Positions 10,884 to 20,984 of a DNA stretch of 64,000 bases are shown here, in pieces. The stretch is taken from the NCBI GenBank assembly GCA_039881145.1, contig JAYKKI010000005.1, forward strand, positions 21,075,501 to 21,139,500. Reading direction: 5' to 3'. A program made the position numbers and the translations under genes. The stretch comes from Druceiella hillmani (Eukaryota; Arthropoda; Insecta; Lepidoptera; Hepialidae). Position 1 is the first letter of the stretch; each line of letters opens with the position of its first letter. Under the pieces are notes generated by a model. It was not told the DNA's origin, did not search any database, and saw only the letters and a list, made by a program, of their open reading frames with translations.

Positions 10884-11515
10884 ATGCCAAAAACAGAGGC
10901 TGAGTGCATTGAAGTGCTAAGGATCATCCGCATCGTCATCGTCCTTGTGGCTTTAGTAAATGTTAGAAAAGAATTTATTATAACTGACGTTGGAACAAAT
11001 GGTAGAATCTCGGATGGTGGAGTTTTATTCTACACAACATTTTTTAAACTGTATCAACAGAATAAATTAAATTTACTCATCAAAAGGCATCTCTATTAGT
11101 TAATACTGGAACTAATTTTCCATGTGTATTTGTAACAGTCGAAGCTTTTGATTTAAGACCAAATCTTATGAAATCGTATACGCAAAGTAGTGGCAAGCTC
11201 AAGAAAAAGTGTTTAATGACCGTTTATCTTCAGCGCGATATATAGTTGAATATGCATTTGGTTTATTAACTACTAAGATCTGTTTTTTCCATACACCTAT
11301 ATATTTGGATCTAGTAAAAGTACCTAACAACAGTAATAAACGGTATGTTGTTACTTTCATGATTTTTTACTCAAAGAAAAATCAAATAACTTTACTCATT
11401 CAAAGAACAACACAGATGCATTAATTAGCATTGCACCTACTTTGAGCCGGAATGAAAGTGATGCAAAAAAATTAAGAGATAGCTTTCGTAAGTATTTCAC
11501 AAAGGAAAACTAAAT
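10884..11515 (+). pseudogene. PIF/Harbinger transposase remnant (C-terminal half)
   Basis: The frame reads VLVALVNVRKEFIITDVGTN, then GRISDGGV, FYKLY-like YTTFFKLYQQNKLNL, and after a gap FNDRLSSARYIVEYAFGLLTTKICFFHTPI. In intact DDE_4 transposases the corresponding blocks are 'AVVDA.Y+F+.+DVG..GR.SDGG+F..' and 'FNYRLSRARR+VE.AFG+L..RFR+F'. Stops after NLLIKRHLY and frame changes at 11,100-11,210 break it. It may be the missing second half of the transposase at 7894-8205, separated by later insertions, or another copy. Confidence 0.65.
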
Positions 11516-12120
11516 TCTTATTTATTCACAATAATTAAGCTTCTATTTGGGTTGTATTTACTTTCAATCTGTGAGGTTTTATTTGATTAATTTAGAGTTA
11601 CCCCACTCAGCAGAGATTTTTCAACTTTTGCATAGAATGACCAAGAAGATGGCTTATAAATGCTTTCAGTTTTACTACCAGATCATTTAGATTGCTCAAT
11701 TATTTTTAACTCCTTCCTACAAAAAACAAATAAAATTGTTCGTTTTATTAGATTACGGATATACAATGAAAAACTTAATTCGGGGCATTATATTTTCGAG
11801 TATAAAAGTTAATATGAATATCTTAGCACTAAAATAAATATACCTACCATTTCATTGACAATGAACTGGTTATACAATTATATAAACTAATTAAATATTT
11901 TAATAATTTTTTTTTAATTAAATAAATTTAGTTACATTTTAAGAGATATTCATATGAAAAAAAAATTAGTTATCTATCTGCAATTGCTACGAAGCTTTTT
12001 CAATCTTTTTTCTCACATCTTCTCTCTCCGTATCAGGTGGATTTAGTTTTTATATACTTGTAATAATTTATCTAAACATATATTTATTTTGCATTTGTCA
12101 TCGCAATTTGAGTTTTTCGG
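11516..12120. other. No recognised feature
   Basis: AT-rich, with poly-A/T runs near 11,900-11,960. No supportable gene. Confidence 0.4.
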
Positions 12121-12430
12121 TCATTCCAAAAAATGTTTAAGCATAAAGTTTTCGCTTGTTATTTCCACCGAAATTATCCGAGCGACGACGCCGTCGATAT
12201 ATTTTACATATATCGATGGCGTCGTCGCTCGGATAATTTCGGTGACAAAGTAGCGTCTTCCATCGCCACTATCAATATGACTACTGAAAATATTGAAATG
12301 CGTTGCGTTTACACTGTCAATAAATATTGATGCCACGCCCACTATTGACGCAGATGTTAAACAAATTGGATTTCCATCACTATCTATATCCATTCTGTAT
12401 CGCGATAAATATTGTTAGTGTAATACCCAC
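12121..12430 (-). repeat. Repeat unit with an internal long hairpin and a 90-codon frame
   Basis: On the minus strand the unit starts with the 29-base element shared with 4242-4270, then carries an open frame (12393-12121) starting MDIDSDGNPICLTSASIVG. I do not recognise the product. The last third of the frame runs through a hairpin (12167-12243), so its translation there is an artefact of the inverted arm. A non-autonomous DNA transposon or a captured gene fragment are both possible. Confidence 0.35.
12167..12243. repeat. 35-bp near-perfect hairpin, 7-nt loop
   Basis: The arms are 12167-12201 and 12209-12243, and 34 of 35 positions are complementary. The only exception is a G opposite T. 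The arms are GC-rich in the middle (CGAGCGACGACGCC) while the loop is TTTTACA. A weaker complementarity extends outward on both sides (ACGCTAC/CGCTTGT region). Confidence 0.9.
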
Positions 12431-12514
12431 CATATAATCTGAAGTTGGCAAAAATGTTGGTGAATTTCCCATTTTTTTGGTTTAAATTAAAGAATATGTA
12501 CAAAAATGACGTAT

Positions 12515-12565
12515 GGAAGTCCGTCATGCTGTCTCCCTCGAATAGTATAAGACAACAGAATGTTG
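12515..12565 (+). repeat. Possible left LTR fragment of a Gypsy-like remnant
   Basis: GGAAGTCCGTCATG...GTCTCCCTC followed by AGTATAAGACAACAG. The same two blocks occur in the same order at 13,872-13,990 around about 85 more bases. Paired direct copies on either side of a Gypsy integrase remnant suggest LTR pieces with an internal deletion in this one. Confidence 0.4.
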
Positions 12566-12604
12566 AATACGAGATTGTGCCACCGAATCTCTACACTTCG
12601 ATCA

Positions 12605-13191
12605 TCATAGCCCCTGTGTAAAAAGTAAACGTAATAATACACATACTAGCAATAGTAGATGGTTTGACAAAGTTTTGTATTTTCGAACCTGTATGCAAAA
12701 TTCCAAATCAAAGTCGATCTGTAAGATCCTGGAACAAGTTTTCAATTTGTTTGGCGCACCTGCCCGCTACGACACGGCGAAATCCTGCACAACTGTTACT
12801 GAGCTGAGGAACTAAATAATAATAATAAACAAGGAACTAAATAATAATAACAAACCTAGATGAAGTAGACTTGACAGAATTATGGAAAAAAGCTAAAATG
12901 GCTACGGACGGTGAGCAGAGAGACCAGAAGGTGAGTTTTGACGCTAAACTATGTAAAACTCCAGTATATAATATAGGCGATGTCGTGATGGTAGCCTCCA
13001 ATCCTGCCACTACTGGCCAAAGTAGGAAATTGTTGGCTAAATCAAAGAGGCCATTTAAGGTGACTGCGGTACTGCCTAATGACCATTACGAAGTCGAAGA
13101 TCTCCAAGCAATGAAGAAAGCTCGAGGACAAAAGGGTATTGTAGCGGTAGATAGTCTTCAAAAATGGGGCACTTTCGATGCTCTGGCATGA
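12605..13191 (+). pseudogene. Ty3/Gypsy polyprotein remnant: integrase core and C-terminus
   Basis: Around 12,640 the plus strand reads LAIVDGLTKFCIFEPV, then in a shifted frame KSKSICKILEQVFNLFGAPAR, matching the start of Gypsy integrase cores ('VVVD.FTKF..+..V', 'LE..F+LFG.PAR+.SDRG'). The rest of the core is deleted. From 12,871 an open frame of 106 codons holds the SH3-like end: YNIGDVVMVASNP, SKRPFKVTAVLPNDHYEVED and a terminal VAVDSLQKW. The open frame ends normally for this family (13,189-13,191), but the missing catalytic core makes it dead. Confidence 0.7.
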
Positions 13192-13871
13192 CTTGCAAGG
13201 TGAGTCTACGGTATTTGTTTCAAATTATTGAGGCTTGGAGTCGATTGACAGTTCCTCGGGATGATGACCGTGAGTGGTCGAGCAGTTACTGAACGACCAG
13301 ACCTCGTCCGACTGGCTTCACTTTTGAGTGAAGGATAGCAGAGCGGGTCACCGACTGATGGCAGTGAGGAATCAGGCAGTCCCGGCTGATAACAAAAACA
13401 TTTAAGCAGTTTTGACCTGTTGAGCAAGGAGTATGACGTACTACTTTGGTCAGATAGTGCATGGACGTATTCTTGTGGCAAGGAAGGACCAGTGGATTCG
13501 CGACACCAGGCAAGTTACAGACTAAATCGGTAATGGTCAGCACTGCGTTGCGCTCGGTCTTGGCGACGCTTTTAATAATGTCGGGTAAATTTTAGATGAA
13601 AAACCGGTCTGAAGAATCGTCTCGCTAATGATAACTTGGTTGATGAAACTGATGGATTAACCTTTCCTGTCCTAAAGATATCAAGGTGACCGTTGGTTTT
13701 GCTGATCAGGACAGAACTGATCACTCTGTCTAGGCAAGGCTCGGGATGCATGACCACATACCTACCCATCGAGGTGTTGTAAATTAAGAAGGCTAATTCC
13801 AGTGTTTATGACAAATTTTCAGAGAAAACTGGTGAATTAAATCGAGGGCGACTCAATCGTAGGAATGTCGA
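13192..13871 (+). other. Probable 3' untranslated tail of the Gypsy remnant
   Basis: GC content is higher than in the flanks, and the stretch sits between the integrase stop and the right LTR-like block. It contains CTCGTCCGACTGGCTTCACT-type acidic/serine coding-like stretches, but every frame is stopped. The minus-strand open frames here (13206-13769) look like shadows. Confidence 0.4.
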
Positions 13872-14010
13872 GTGAAGTCCACCATGACGTCTCCCTCATT
13901 GCTGTAGTTATGACTTGCGACACGAGATGGCGCTAACGAATCTTTTACACGCCAACCTATTTGTGTACGTAGAGTATAAGACAACAGTAACACAGTGCGT
14001 TCTTTACACG
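13872..14010 (+). repeat. Possible right LTR fragment of the Gypsy-like remnant
   Basis: Shares GAAGTCC..CATGACGTCTCCCTC and GAGTATAAGACAACAG with 12515-12565. It also contains GAGATGGCGCTAACG, a motif seen in many insect LTRs (reverse complement 'gcgccatctc', also present in repeat R2). The right boundary could not be set. Confidence 0.4.
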
Positions 14011-14999
14011 ATCCTTTTTGCTCATTTCAATGTTATGATTTTTTGGGCTTGTTTTTTATATATCAATTTCTGTTTGTATTTACAAATTCAGTGTTTAGTA
14101 TTACTGAAAATGGCAATTAAATAGAAAAACTTATAACACTTTACACTTCCCTGAAAAACGCATTTTTATATGGAAACTCTTTCGAATCACTTTTTTAATA
14201 AAATAATCGTAGCCGAGTCCCACTTTTTTGTAAATATCTCATTTTACCTATCTTCTTTAATCTAAACTAGAATAAATTTAAAAAATTTCAATTTTTCCAA
14301 ACTGAACTTGAAATCTTGTTAGAATATTAAAAGAAATGCATAATCTTAACATTGATATAAAAGTAAATTTTAGAAAGTATTGGGACATTTTTCCAAGATC
14401 TGTTTGTGTAATTTTAAATTGAGCCTTATTTTTTATATGTACTGTTCTGGTAAGAAGTACATATGTATCTCGTGCTATTTTTTCAACATCTCATGCTCTT
14501 TCTCCCTATAATGATGCATATCATTATATAAGGCTTCTTCGATTTATTTGAAAACCAACATTCCAAGTGGTATTTTACCATGTTTTTAGACGTGTTTGCC
14601 TTAGTTGGTTCACAAAAGCTGGTGTTGGGCGTTGTTTACTGGAGATATACTATCATCTATACTATTTTTCCGTAATAAAAAAATTATTAGAAGTGGTGTT
14701 ACTGAAATATTTCATGTAGAAATTAACAGCTAACTGTACATGAAATATTTCATGTACAGTCTTAGCTGTTGTATAAATACCTCGATCATAGGAACGGTGA
14801 CAATCTCTTCTACCACTATTCCATTACGTTCTTCGTAATATAAAGGCCATGATTACTTTGAACTTTTGTAATTAAGATAGTTTAATTTCCTCTCTTTTTC
14901 TTAGGGTAACAAAGGTCACATTCTTTTTCATTCATCACCTCTTCCCTTTTTGTAATCATAATTCGAATTAATTCTGTTTCAAATTTATCTTTGGTGATA
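14011..14999. other. AT-rich, no gene recognised
   Basis: Contains the hairpin annotated at 14725-14770. Minus-strand frames after about 15,000 lose similarity to the hAT transposase remnant. No other feature is supported. Confidence 0.35.
14725..14770. repeat. Loop-less palindrome, 22-24 bp arms
   Basis: The arms 14725-14746 and 14747-14770 are complementary apart from a two-base bulge. The central part is CTGTACATGAAATATTTCAT, then GTACAG. A third copy of TGAAATATTTCATGTA lies just upstream at 14703-14718. This structure is typical of a foldback or MITE end. Confidence 0.85.
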
Positions 15000-16255
15000 T
15001 CATTACAATATTTTGTCTTAAATTAAAAATATTGTGTAAAAATTTTTACTCAGATCATGAAATGTAGAATTCAGTTCTATTTTCTTTTGAAGTCATTTGA
15101 AGTGTCAAGTTTAACATCCTCTGCTTGCTAAGTAGTTATAATAACTTGTATAAGTGGTGTAACGAATGAAATCATTACATAAGAACTGCTGTGACTTTTT
15201 GTTATTTCGTCAAGATTCAAGTACAATTTTAGTTTCAAAAATTAAAACTACAGTAAATCAAATTATAAATACAAATTGTGGATTACCCACTTAGCTGTAC
15301 AGATTGTTTTATTACAGATAATGCAGATTGATTAAGTTTTCAAATTATGTTCGAGTTCGCATTTGGTGCAATATTTTTGTGCCTTTAGGGAATGATTGAA
15401 ATAAGTGGCGATTTTCTTTAATTTCAACACCAGTTACCCCAACCACTTTTGACTGGCAAATAGTTTTAATGCAGATGCAATTAAAATCGTAAATATCTAT
15501 AACAGCTTTGCTATAATCGTATTCGAAGCAATATCTCGTACTACGCAATAAACTGTATCCTTCTTTATAACCCATTCTTGGAATAAAAACTGAAATTCGG
15601 ATGAGCTTGAAATAGCTTCTCCTTTATGTTAAAACTCTATAATTTAACAATTCCAATTAAAGGATTCTTTTTTGAAATCCTTGTTTACCCAGTGAGCTGT
15701 CGAACTAACTACAGAAATAGAACTCAGTTCTGACCAGATATCACTTGTAAAATATTTTTTTTCTGACCCTTTAATTGTTTTATTTCATATGATGCTTAAT
15801 TGTACCAATTATCACATACAAATTTTGTAAAAAAAAATGATATCCTTTTAATTTACAAAAAAGGCCGAAAATAACACTCGGAGGAATCCTATAACGTCTA
15901 CAAAATTAAATGTGGTAAGTATTGTATGGCGATCTTTTCCCCAATCAAATGATCCATTTCCTTACTTTTTTTATTGATGGCTTCAAATATTCCTTTTTTG
16001 TAAGTTTAATTGTTGTTTTGCTTCAACTAATGGATAAGACTGATTTTGTACCCTTTTTTTTCCTACGGCGTCGTAAGATCTGCATCTAATTTTATAAACT
16101 TTTGGAACTCATCCAGATGTACAAATTTCAATTGACTTTTTAAAGCGGTAGTAGTGCGTCCTCTTTGAGAATATGCTTTTCCGCATTTTAAACACTTTGT
16201 CACAGACTCATTTTTTTCTATGAAAAATGTCAACGTTGAACTTTTTTCGTTTAAT
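15000..16255 (-). pseudogene. hAT-superfamily (BED-finger) transposase remnant
   Basis: At the 5' end (16,250-16,100, minus) the frame reads LTFFIEKNESVTKCLKCGKA followed by YSQRGRTTTALKSQLKFVH. This is a BED zinc finger, C-x2-C, except that the first of the two histidines is Gln (Q-x4-H). Further along (about 15,720-15,380) are TAHWVNKDFKKESF, then HKGEAISS, QEWVIKKD, VYCVVRDIASN and KKIATYFNHS. These match the RNase H-like region of hAT transposases of the ZBED type ('LTAHWID.DFK..S..L....F.GSHTGEAI', 'LRDNASNM', 'KCR.I..HF+HS'). Many stops and frameshifts; the C-terminal dimerisation region is not found. Terminal repeats not identified. Confidence 0.7.
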
Positions 16256-17230
16256 TTTTATGCAGTCTATATGTTATACTTAAATTAAAGTCTCATACAA
16301 CAAAATAATACTTATTATACACAATATGTGAAACAAATCATAAAACAAGAAAATGCTATTAAAATATATATTACTCAACGAGTGTCTGTTAGTATTTATT
16401 TTATCTATGTGTGTATGTGACACCATGATACGCTAAGCTAAAGCAAAAGCTGGCTTGCAAGGTAAATAAAATAATTTATATAAGTGGTATAATGTACGAA
16501 ACCGTAACTTGAGAACCGCTAACTCACTGGTAACTTCTTCAAAAGACTTATTTAGATGTACTCATTTTATAGCTAATCAGGCGGTATAAGCGTTGCAATT
16601 TTTTCTTTGCACAGGTATAATACTTTGGAATAGACTTTTATATAATCCTTATACAATCCATTTGACCGTTCGACATTAAATGAATCCTCCTATACAATAT
16701 GGTGTTCCCCAACCTTATACCAAAAATCAACTAACAAAATTCAGTAGTTTAGTTTTAAGTGGTTTGTAATTTCAAACACGCCGCGCTACTTTGCTGTCGG
16801 TGCAAAACACACAACAGCAGCGCGCCGTTACCGTTTTGCTAAGATCAGTATCATAAACATTTTAAATGGTGTTTACATTAAGTTTATATTAAAATGCTAT
16901 TTAATTTGTTGAAAATAGTTATTTTTGGTTTAATTGTTTGTCACTATTTTAAACCATTTATAACAACTAGTACCCAATGAAGTTTCATTTAATGTTGAAT
17001 GGTCAAATCCACATGTTATAGCGATGAATCGCATAAAGTATGTTGTCCACCTGCTACAAGAAACAAATGCATAAATCCATTTAATATCCAAATAAAGCTA
17101 TTCTTAATTTTAATAATGCATGCACATTATGCTCTCCTTCCCTTTCCTCATACCCGCTGACCGATCAAATTGCAATCAATCACTGGACAAGTCATGACCT
17201 GTTACTCCGACACCCACCCTCCTGTGCATG
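16256..17230. other. No recognised gene
   Basis: AT-rich with one short GC-rich stretch near 16,780-16,840 (GCCGCGCTACTTTGCTGTCG). The block TATAAGTGG near 16,480 with its flanks resembles 15,150, so a fragment related to the neighbouring hAT region may recur. Confidence 0.35.
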
Positions 17231-17237
17231 CTTCCAT

Positions 17238-17245
17238 TATAAAAG
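17238..17245 (+). promoter_or_regulatory. TATA box, possibly of a solo LTR
   Basis: TATAAAAG stands in a stretch (17,150-17,500) that is less AT-rich upstream and has an AATAAA signal downstream (about 17,430), the order expected within an LTR (U3-R-U5). No flanking duplication or gag/pol could be found, so this is tentative. Confidence 0.3.
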
Positions 17246-17773
17246 ACGAGGAAGCAATATCATAATCAGAGATCTTAAATCTTGCGATACTGCTGTACTT
17301 GTGAGTGAAAGAGAAGAACCCCATTACATTACTAGTTCACAGCACATTAACTTTCTTTCTTTATCTCGCTTATACGAAACGAATCAGCAGAACAGTGTTC
17401 TTAAAGCGGCACTGGTTATACATAGAAATAAAATATAATAAATCCTAATAACTACGTATTGATTAGTATTTGTTATTGTTGGAGCAAAGGTAATTTGTAT
17501 GGGGCTGCGCAAAATACTATGATTATTAAAATACACATTTCTTTTTCAACAATTCATCTATCATCGCTATAAAATTAACCAATAGTTATACTTTCATATG
17601 ATTAGGTACCATTATTACGGCAAAGAATTAGGTGAGTATGTACTTACTTATGGTGTTGGATAAGCTCAGTTTGTTCCTATTCACATCATCTATCATCATA
17701 AATTTAGTTTGTCCTTACTATCATTTCTTAAGCAAATTCAAAAAGAGCTTGAAGTTTGACATTTTTAAATTGA

Positions 17774-17883
17774 AGACACATACCTACATAAGGTATGTGT
17801 CTGCAACTTAGAATAATGAGTACTCCAGAAGGCGAAAACAAGCGCGATAGTGTGTCAAAAAAACTACGCATAAAATGCGTAGT
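17774..17883. repeat. Two adjacent perfect hairpins
   Basis: AGACACATACCT (17774-17785) pairs with 17791-17802 across a 5-nt loop. ACTACGCAT (17863-17871) pairs with 17875-17883 across AAA. They lie just upstream of a THAP-domain fragment, and paired hairpins of this sort are common near DNA-transposon ends. Confidence 0.75.
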
Positions 17884-17950
17884 ATGAAAACACGGCTGTC
17901 AGTGCAATTAAGACACAGCTCTGAAAGGTTACGTGACAATACAGCTTAAA

Positions 17951-18106
17951 ATGCCAGCTTGTGCTATTCTGACCTGCAAAAATATCACTGGACTGCAAAA
18001 GAAACAAACGGGGATTACTTTAATAAATGTAGTTAGTCATCCCGATAGGCTAACATATCTTACGCTATCATGGAAAACGGCTATTGCATTCTTAAAGAAA
18101 CCATAG
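17951..18106 (+). pseudogene. THAP-domain N-terminal fragment
   Basis: A 51-codon frame begins MPACAILTCKN, then TGLQKKQTGIT, and has a Trp at residue 41. THAP domains begin 'MP.CA+..C.N....K...GI.FH+FP' with a C2CH zinc site, then a conserved Trp. Here the two Cys (residues 4 and 9) are present, but the FHxFP block has drifted to LINVV and a stop follows KKP, before the final Cys and His. THAP domains occur in P-element- and other DNA-transposon transposases as well as in host proteins. With hairpins next to it, a transposon origin is more likely. Confidence 0.55.
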
Positions 18107-18470
18107 ATAGCCAACTATACTTATTTTAAGAAAGTCTTGTAAAGCTTTCACCACATATTGCTTAATGCTATCTCATAAATTAGCAGTTACAACTAAGCTT
18201 GTTGACCGTTGGTACTTTTAGCGCGTAAAAGACAGATTTGTTATTTTCTTTTGGATATATAGGAACTTTCTTTCTTTGTATATTAAATTTAAATAAAATG
18301 TTATTTTACCACATTATGCAATTAAGTATTCTGAGAATGGTATTTAAATAATTATATCTTTAGGAACATAAAAAAACATCAAAAAGTATCAAATTATTTT
18401 AGTTTTTTGCATGTATTCAAAAGTCGTCTTTCGGTGTTAATGGCTTTGACACTGAAGATATCAATATGAT
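18107..18470. other. No recognised feature
   Basis: AT-rich spacer between the THAP fragment and the 114-bp satellite. Confidence 0.4.
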
Positions 18471-18473
18471 AAA

Positions 18474-19150
18474 ACAGTAAAAGCAAAAGCTATGCTATAT
18501 ATACAACAAGTAAATCATATTCATTTATAATTCACATCATTTGCTGTCCACATAGTTAGAACTCAGATATTTCGGAAGCCAATGATTTGTCTTTACTTTT
18601 CTACATTCTGTTCTATATACAATGCAGGTAGTTCATATTCATTTGTAAGTTACGTTTGTTGTCCAAATACTATGCATTGAGATATTTCGAAAACCAATGT
18701 TTTGTTTTAATTTTTCTACATCTATACGATACACGTTGCTGATAGGTTATATTCATTTGCAATTTACACTTGCTGTCCACATAGTATGAACTGAAATATT
18801 TCACAAATCAAAGATTTGTCATTATTTTTCTACATCTTGTGCTATACACAATCTAGGTGGGTCAATTTAATTTGTAAGTTACGTTTGCTGTTCACATACT
18901 TTGAACTAAGACATTTCGAAAACCAATGATTTGTTTTAATTTTTCTATACCCTAAGCTATACTTTGCAGGTGAGTTATGTTCATTTGTGATTTACATTTG
19001 CTGTCCACATAATTTTAACTGTGATATTTCAAAAACTAATTATTCGTCTTTATTTTTCGATATTCTGTGCCACATATATTGCAAGTGGATCATATTCATT
19101 TTAAATTACATTTGCTCTCCTCATACATAATAAACAGTAAACCCAAAAGC
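18474..19150. repeat. Tandem satellite, about 114-bp unit, about six units in alternating types
   Basis: The landmark TTGCTGTCC (or close variants) occurs at 18541, 18656, 18770, 18885, 18998 and 19112, spacings 113-115. Units 2 and 4 share GTAAGTTACGTTTG and TTTCGAAAACCAATG followed by TTTGTTTTAATTTTTCTA. Units 1, 3 and 5 share TTTGTC..TA.TTTT(C)TAC/GATATTCTG-type text. The array is flanked by near-direct copies of AAACAGTAAAAGCAAAAGC (18472 and 19131). Confidence 0.85.
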
Positions 19151-19595
19151 CTATTTGTTAAAGGTTTTTGAAAAAAAATTTTTCAAAAACTACAGATGAA
19201 ATGCCATAATCTTTGGAAATTTGCCAGCCTACTTGTCTCTTTTGTTTTGCGAAAAATACTCAATGGATTTTGATAGGGTTTTCATGTAATGATAGTTTGA
19301 GGTCTTAAATGTGTTATAAAGTATATTTCACTTTATTGTCAATGCAATGTTAATGAAATGAGTAATATCAGAAATTGTGGTTTACAAACATAAAAGGGAA
19401 CAACATGAAGAAAAAAACGACATTTTCCAAAAATTTAACGTTGAAACAGTTCCACCCTTAACTTTACTTTTAAGAGGGAAGGAGTTAAATAAGAAAATCC
19501 TTAACCAGTGCATAGCTGTAGTTTCATAAGTAGCTTCCGCGAGCTCCAGTTTTCATCAGCTAGCAGTTGCTTCAAACTATTAAAATTAGGTTTAA
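19151..19595. other. No recognised feature
   Basis: AT-rich sequence. No supported gene. Confidence 0.4.
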
Positions 19596-19745
19596 CCTAA
19601 GACTTCAAGTGCATTGTATAAAAGAAAATGGATTTAAATTTACATCAAGTATGGAATTCTACGAGTATTTTATAAATTCACCTTTAGAGAAAAAGATGTA
19701 AATTTAAATCAATTTTCTTTTATGCAATGCACTTGAAGTCTTAGG
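19596..19745. repeat. 51-bp inverted repeat (49/51), 48-nt spacer
   Basis: The arms are 19596-19646 and 19695-19745. The left arm starts CCTAAGACTTCAAGTGCATT; only two positions differ from perfect complementarity. The arms are young relative to the surrounding TE debris. There is no open frame. Confidence 0.9.
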
Positions 19746-20271
19746 GTGTACGCCCGAGTTAGTTTTGTTAGAGTGACACAAATTTTTTTGTCATTGTCAC
19801 ATCACGTCTCCAAAGCGGAGTGCGCTCACGAAGTATGTCAGTGAAAAACTTTTTTGAAATCAAAGCGTCATTTGTCGTTATAGATTTCGAAGAGACGGTC
19901 GTTATTTGATAATTCATCTCACTCATGAGAAAAAAAAGTGAAAGAGAATGCCGGGTACACCCCCTTTTAAGTGACAGGCTACTAAGTGGAAAGTTCTACA
20001 CTATGTTTTATAAACTTCAAGGATATCCAAAGAAATTTTTTCAATATTTTCGAATGATTGTTGGAAGTTTCCATGAATTCCTTCGCACTTTAAAATCTGC
20101 ATTATCATACTAAAAATACGAACATTAGGTGGCAAATGTCATAAACTTCGGAATCTTCATTACAGTGTAAGCTGTGAAACATAGGATTTAGTACTACTCG
20201 ATGTAGCTGAGGTGGCCGAGAAGTCTTCGTTAAGTATCGGGTTTTGTTAGGAGATTTTGATAGTGATAGTG
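19746..20271. other. No recognised gene
   Basis: Includes a short plus-strand frame (19925-20113) with no motif. It could be an extension of the hairpin element on its left. Confidence 0.35.
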
Positions 20272-20570
20272 GAGATGAACTCGGCTGAGTATCTGTAGTT
20301 ATGTAAACTTGGTTTTGGGGTTAGACGGTGGTAGGGAGACAGAATATTTGAGTTTGATCTGAAAATGTCGAGGACTTGCAGATGGAATATACCTACATAG
20401 GAGAATGAGATGAATTCGGTTGAGTGTATGTATTTGTGTAAACTTGGTTTTGGGTACTCGGCGGTGGTAGGGAGAAAGAATATTTTGGTTTGATTAGGAA
20501 ATTTTGAGGACTAGGTACCTATGTAACTTGTAGATGGACTATACATAGGAGAATAAATTAGCTGAGTGCT
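20272..20570. repeat. Tandem repeat, about 135-142 bp unit, just over two copies
   Basis: GAGATGAACTCGGCTGAGT at 20272 and GAGATGAATTCGGTTGAGT at 20407 begin units that share TGTAAACTTGGTTTTGGG and GGTGGTAGGGAGA. A third, partial start lies at 20549. The third start runs into the stop region of the minus-strand BESS-like frame. Confidence 0.8.
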
Positions 20571-20770
20571 TGTCCTGTGGCCAACTTGCTCTTGCGGTCG
20601 TTCAGAAGAGTAAGAAAATTGTAGGAGTTTTGTTTCTGAATGTCCTGAAAAATTTTGATTTCTACTTCTAATTTATTCGCCTCCGGGACTGCTTTTAACA
20701 ATGGCACCAGGAACAGCGCAAAATGTTTTTCCCTGCCATCGTCATCATAATTATTTTTATTATTCCTCAT
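20558..20770 (-). pseudogene. BESS-motif fragment (MADF-BESS type protein)
   Basis: The 70-codon frame contains DDDGREKHFALFLVPLLKAV followed by PEANKLEVEIKIFQDIQ. This fits the BESS motif: an acidic start, F-x-x-x-L-x-P-x-x-x-x-x-P, then K-L-x-x-x-I-x-I-x-x-x-I. BESS sits at the C-terminus of insect MADF-BESS regulators and of Harbinger accessory proteins. The upstream minus sequence (20,771-20,990) has a basic stretch but no intact MADF domain and several stops. It is either a decayed transposon accessory gene or the last exon of a host gene; the former is more likely given the setting. Confidence 0.5.
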
Positions 20771-20984
20771 AGCCTCAATAAATTTGTTATCGTCAACTCT
20801 TTTTTTATTTAAAATGTCTCAAAGCCTGTCTTCGTAAGGTATTTTTTTCGTATTTTTCCTACGGGAATATTCGCTTCACTGTGACATATCTTCAATGGCA
20901 TCCCTACTACCTTCTTCGCAATCAATTTCCTCTATAGCATCTGCATGCTTGGGACAAGGAAGAAAAATTATATGATCTGTGATG

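Noticed and set aside
13206..13769. Three minus-strand open frames downstream of the Gypsy integrase.
   Set aside because: They overlap each other, lack motifs and lie in the non-coding tail or LTR of the element.
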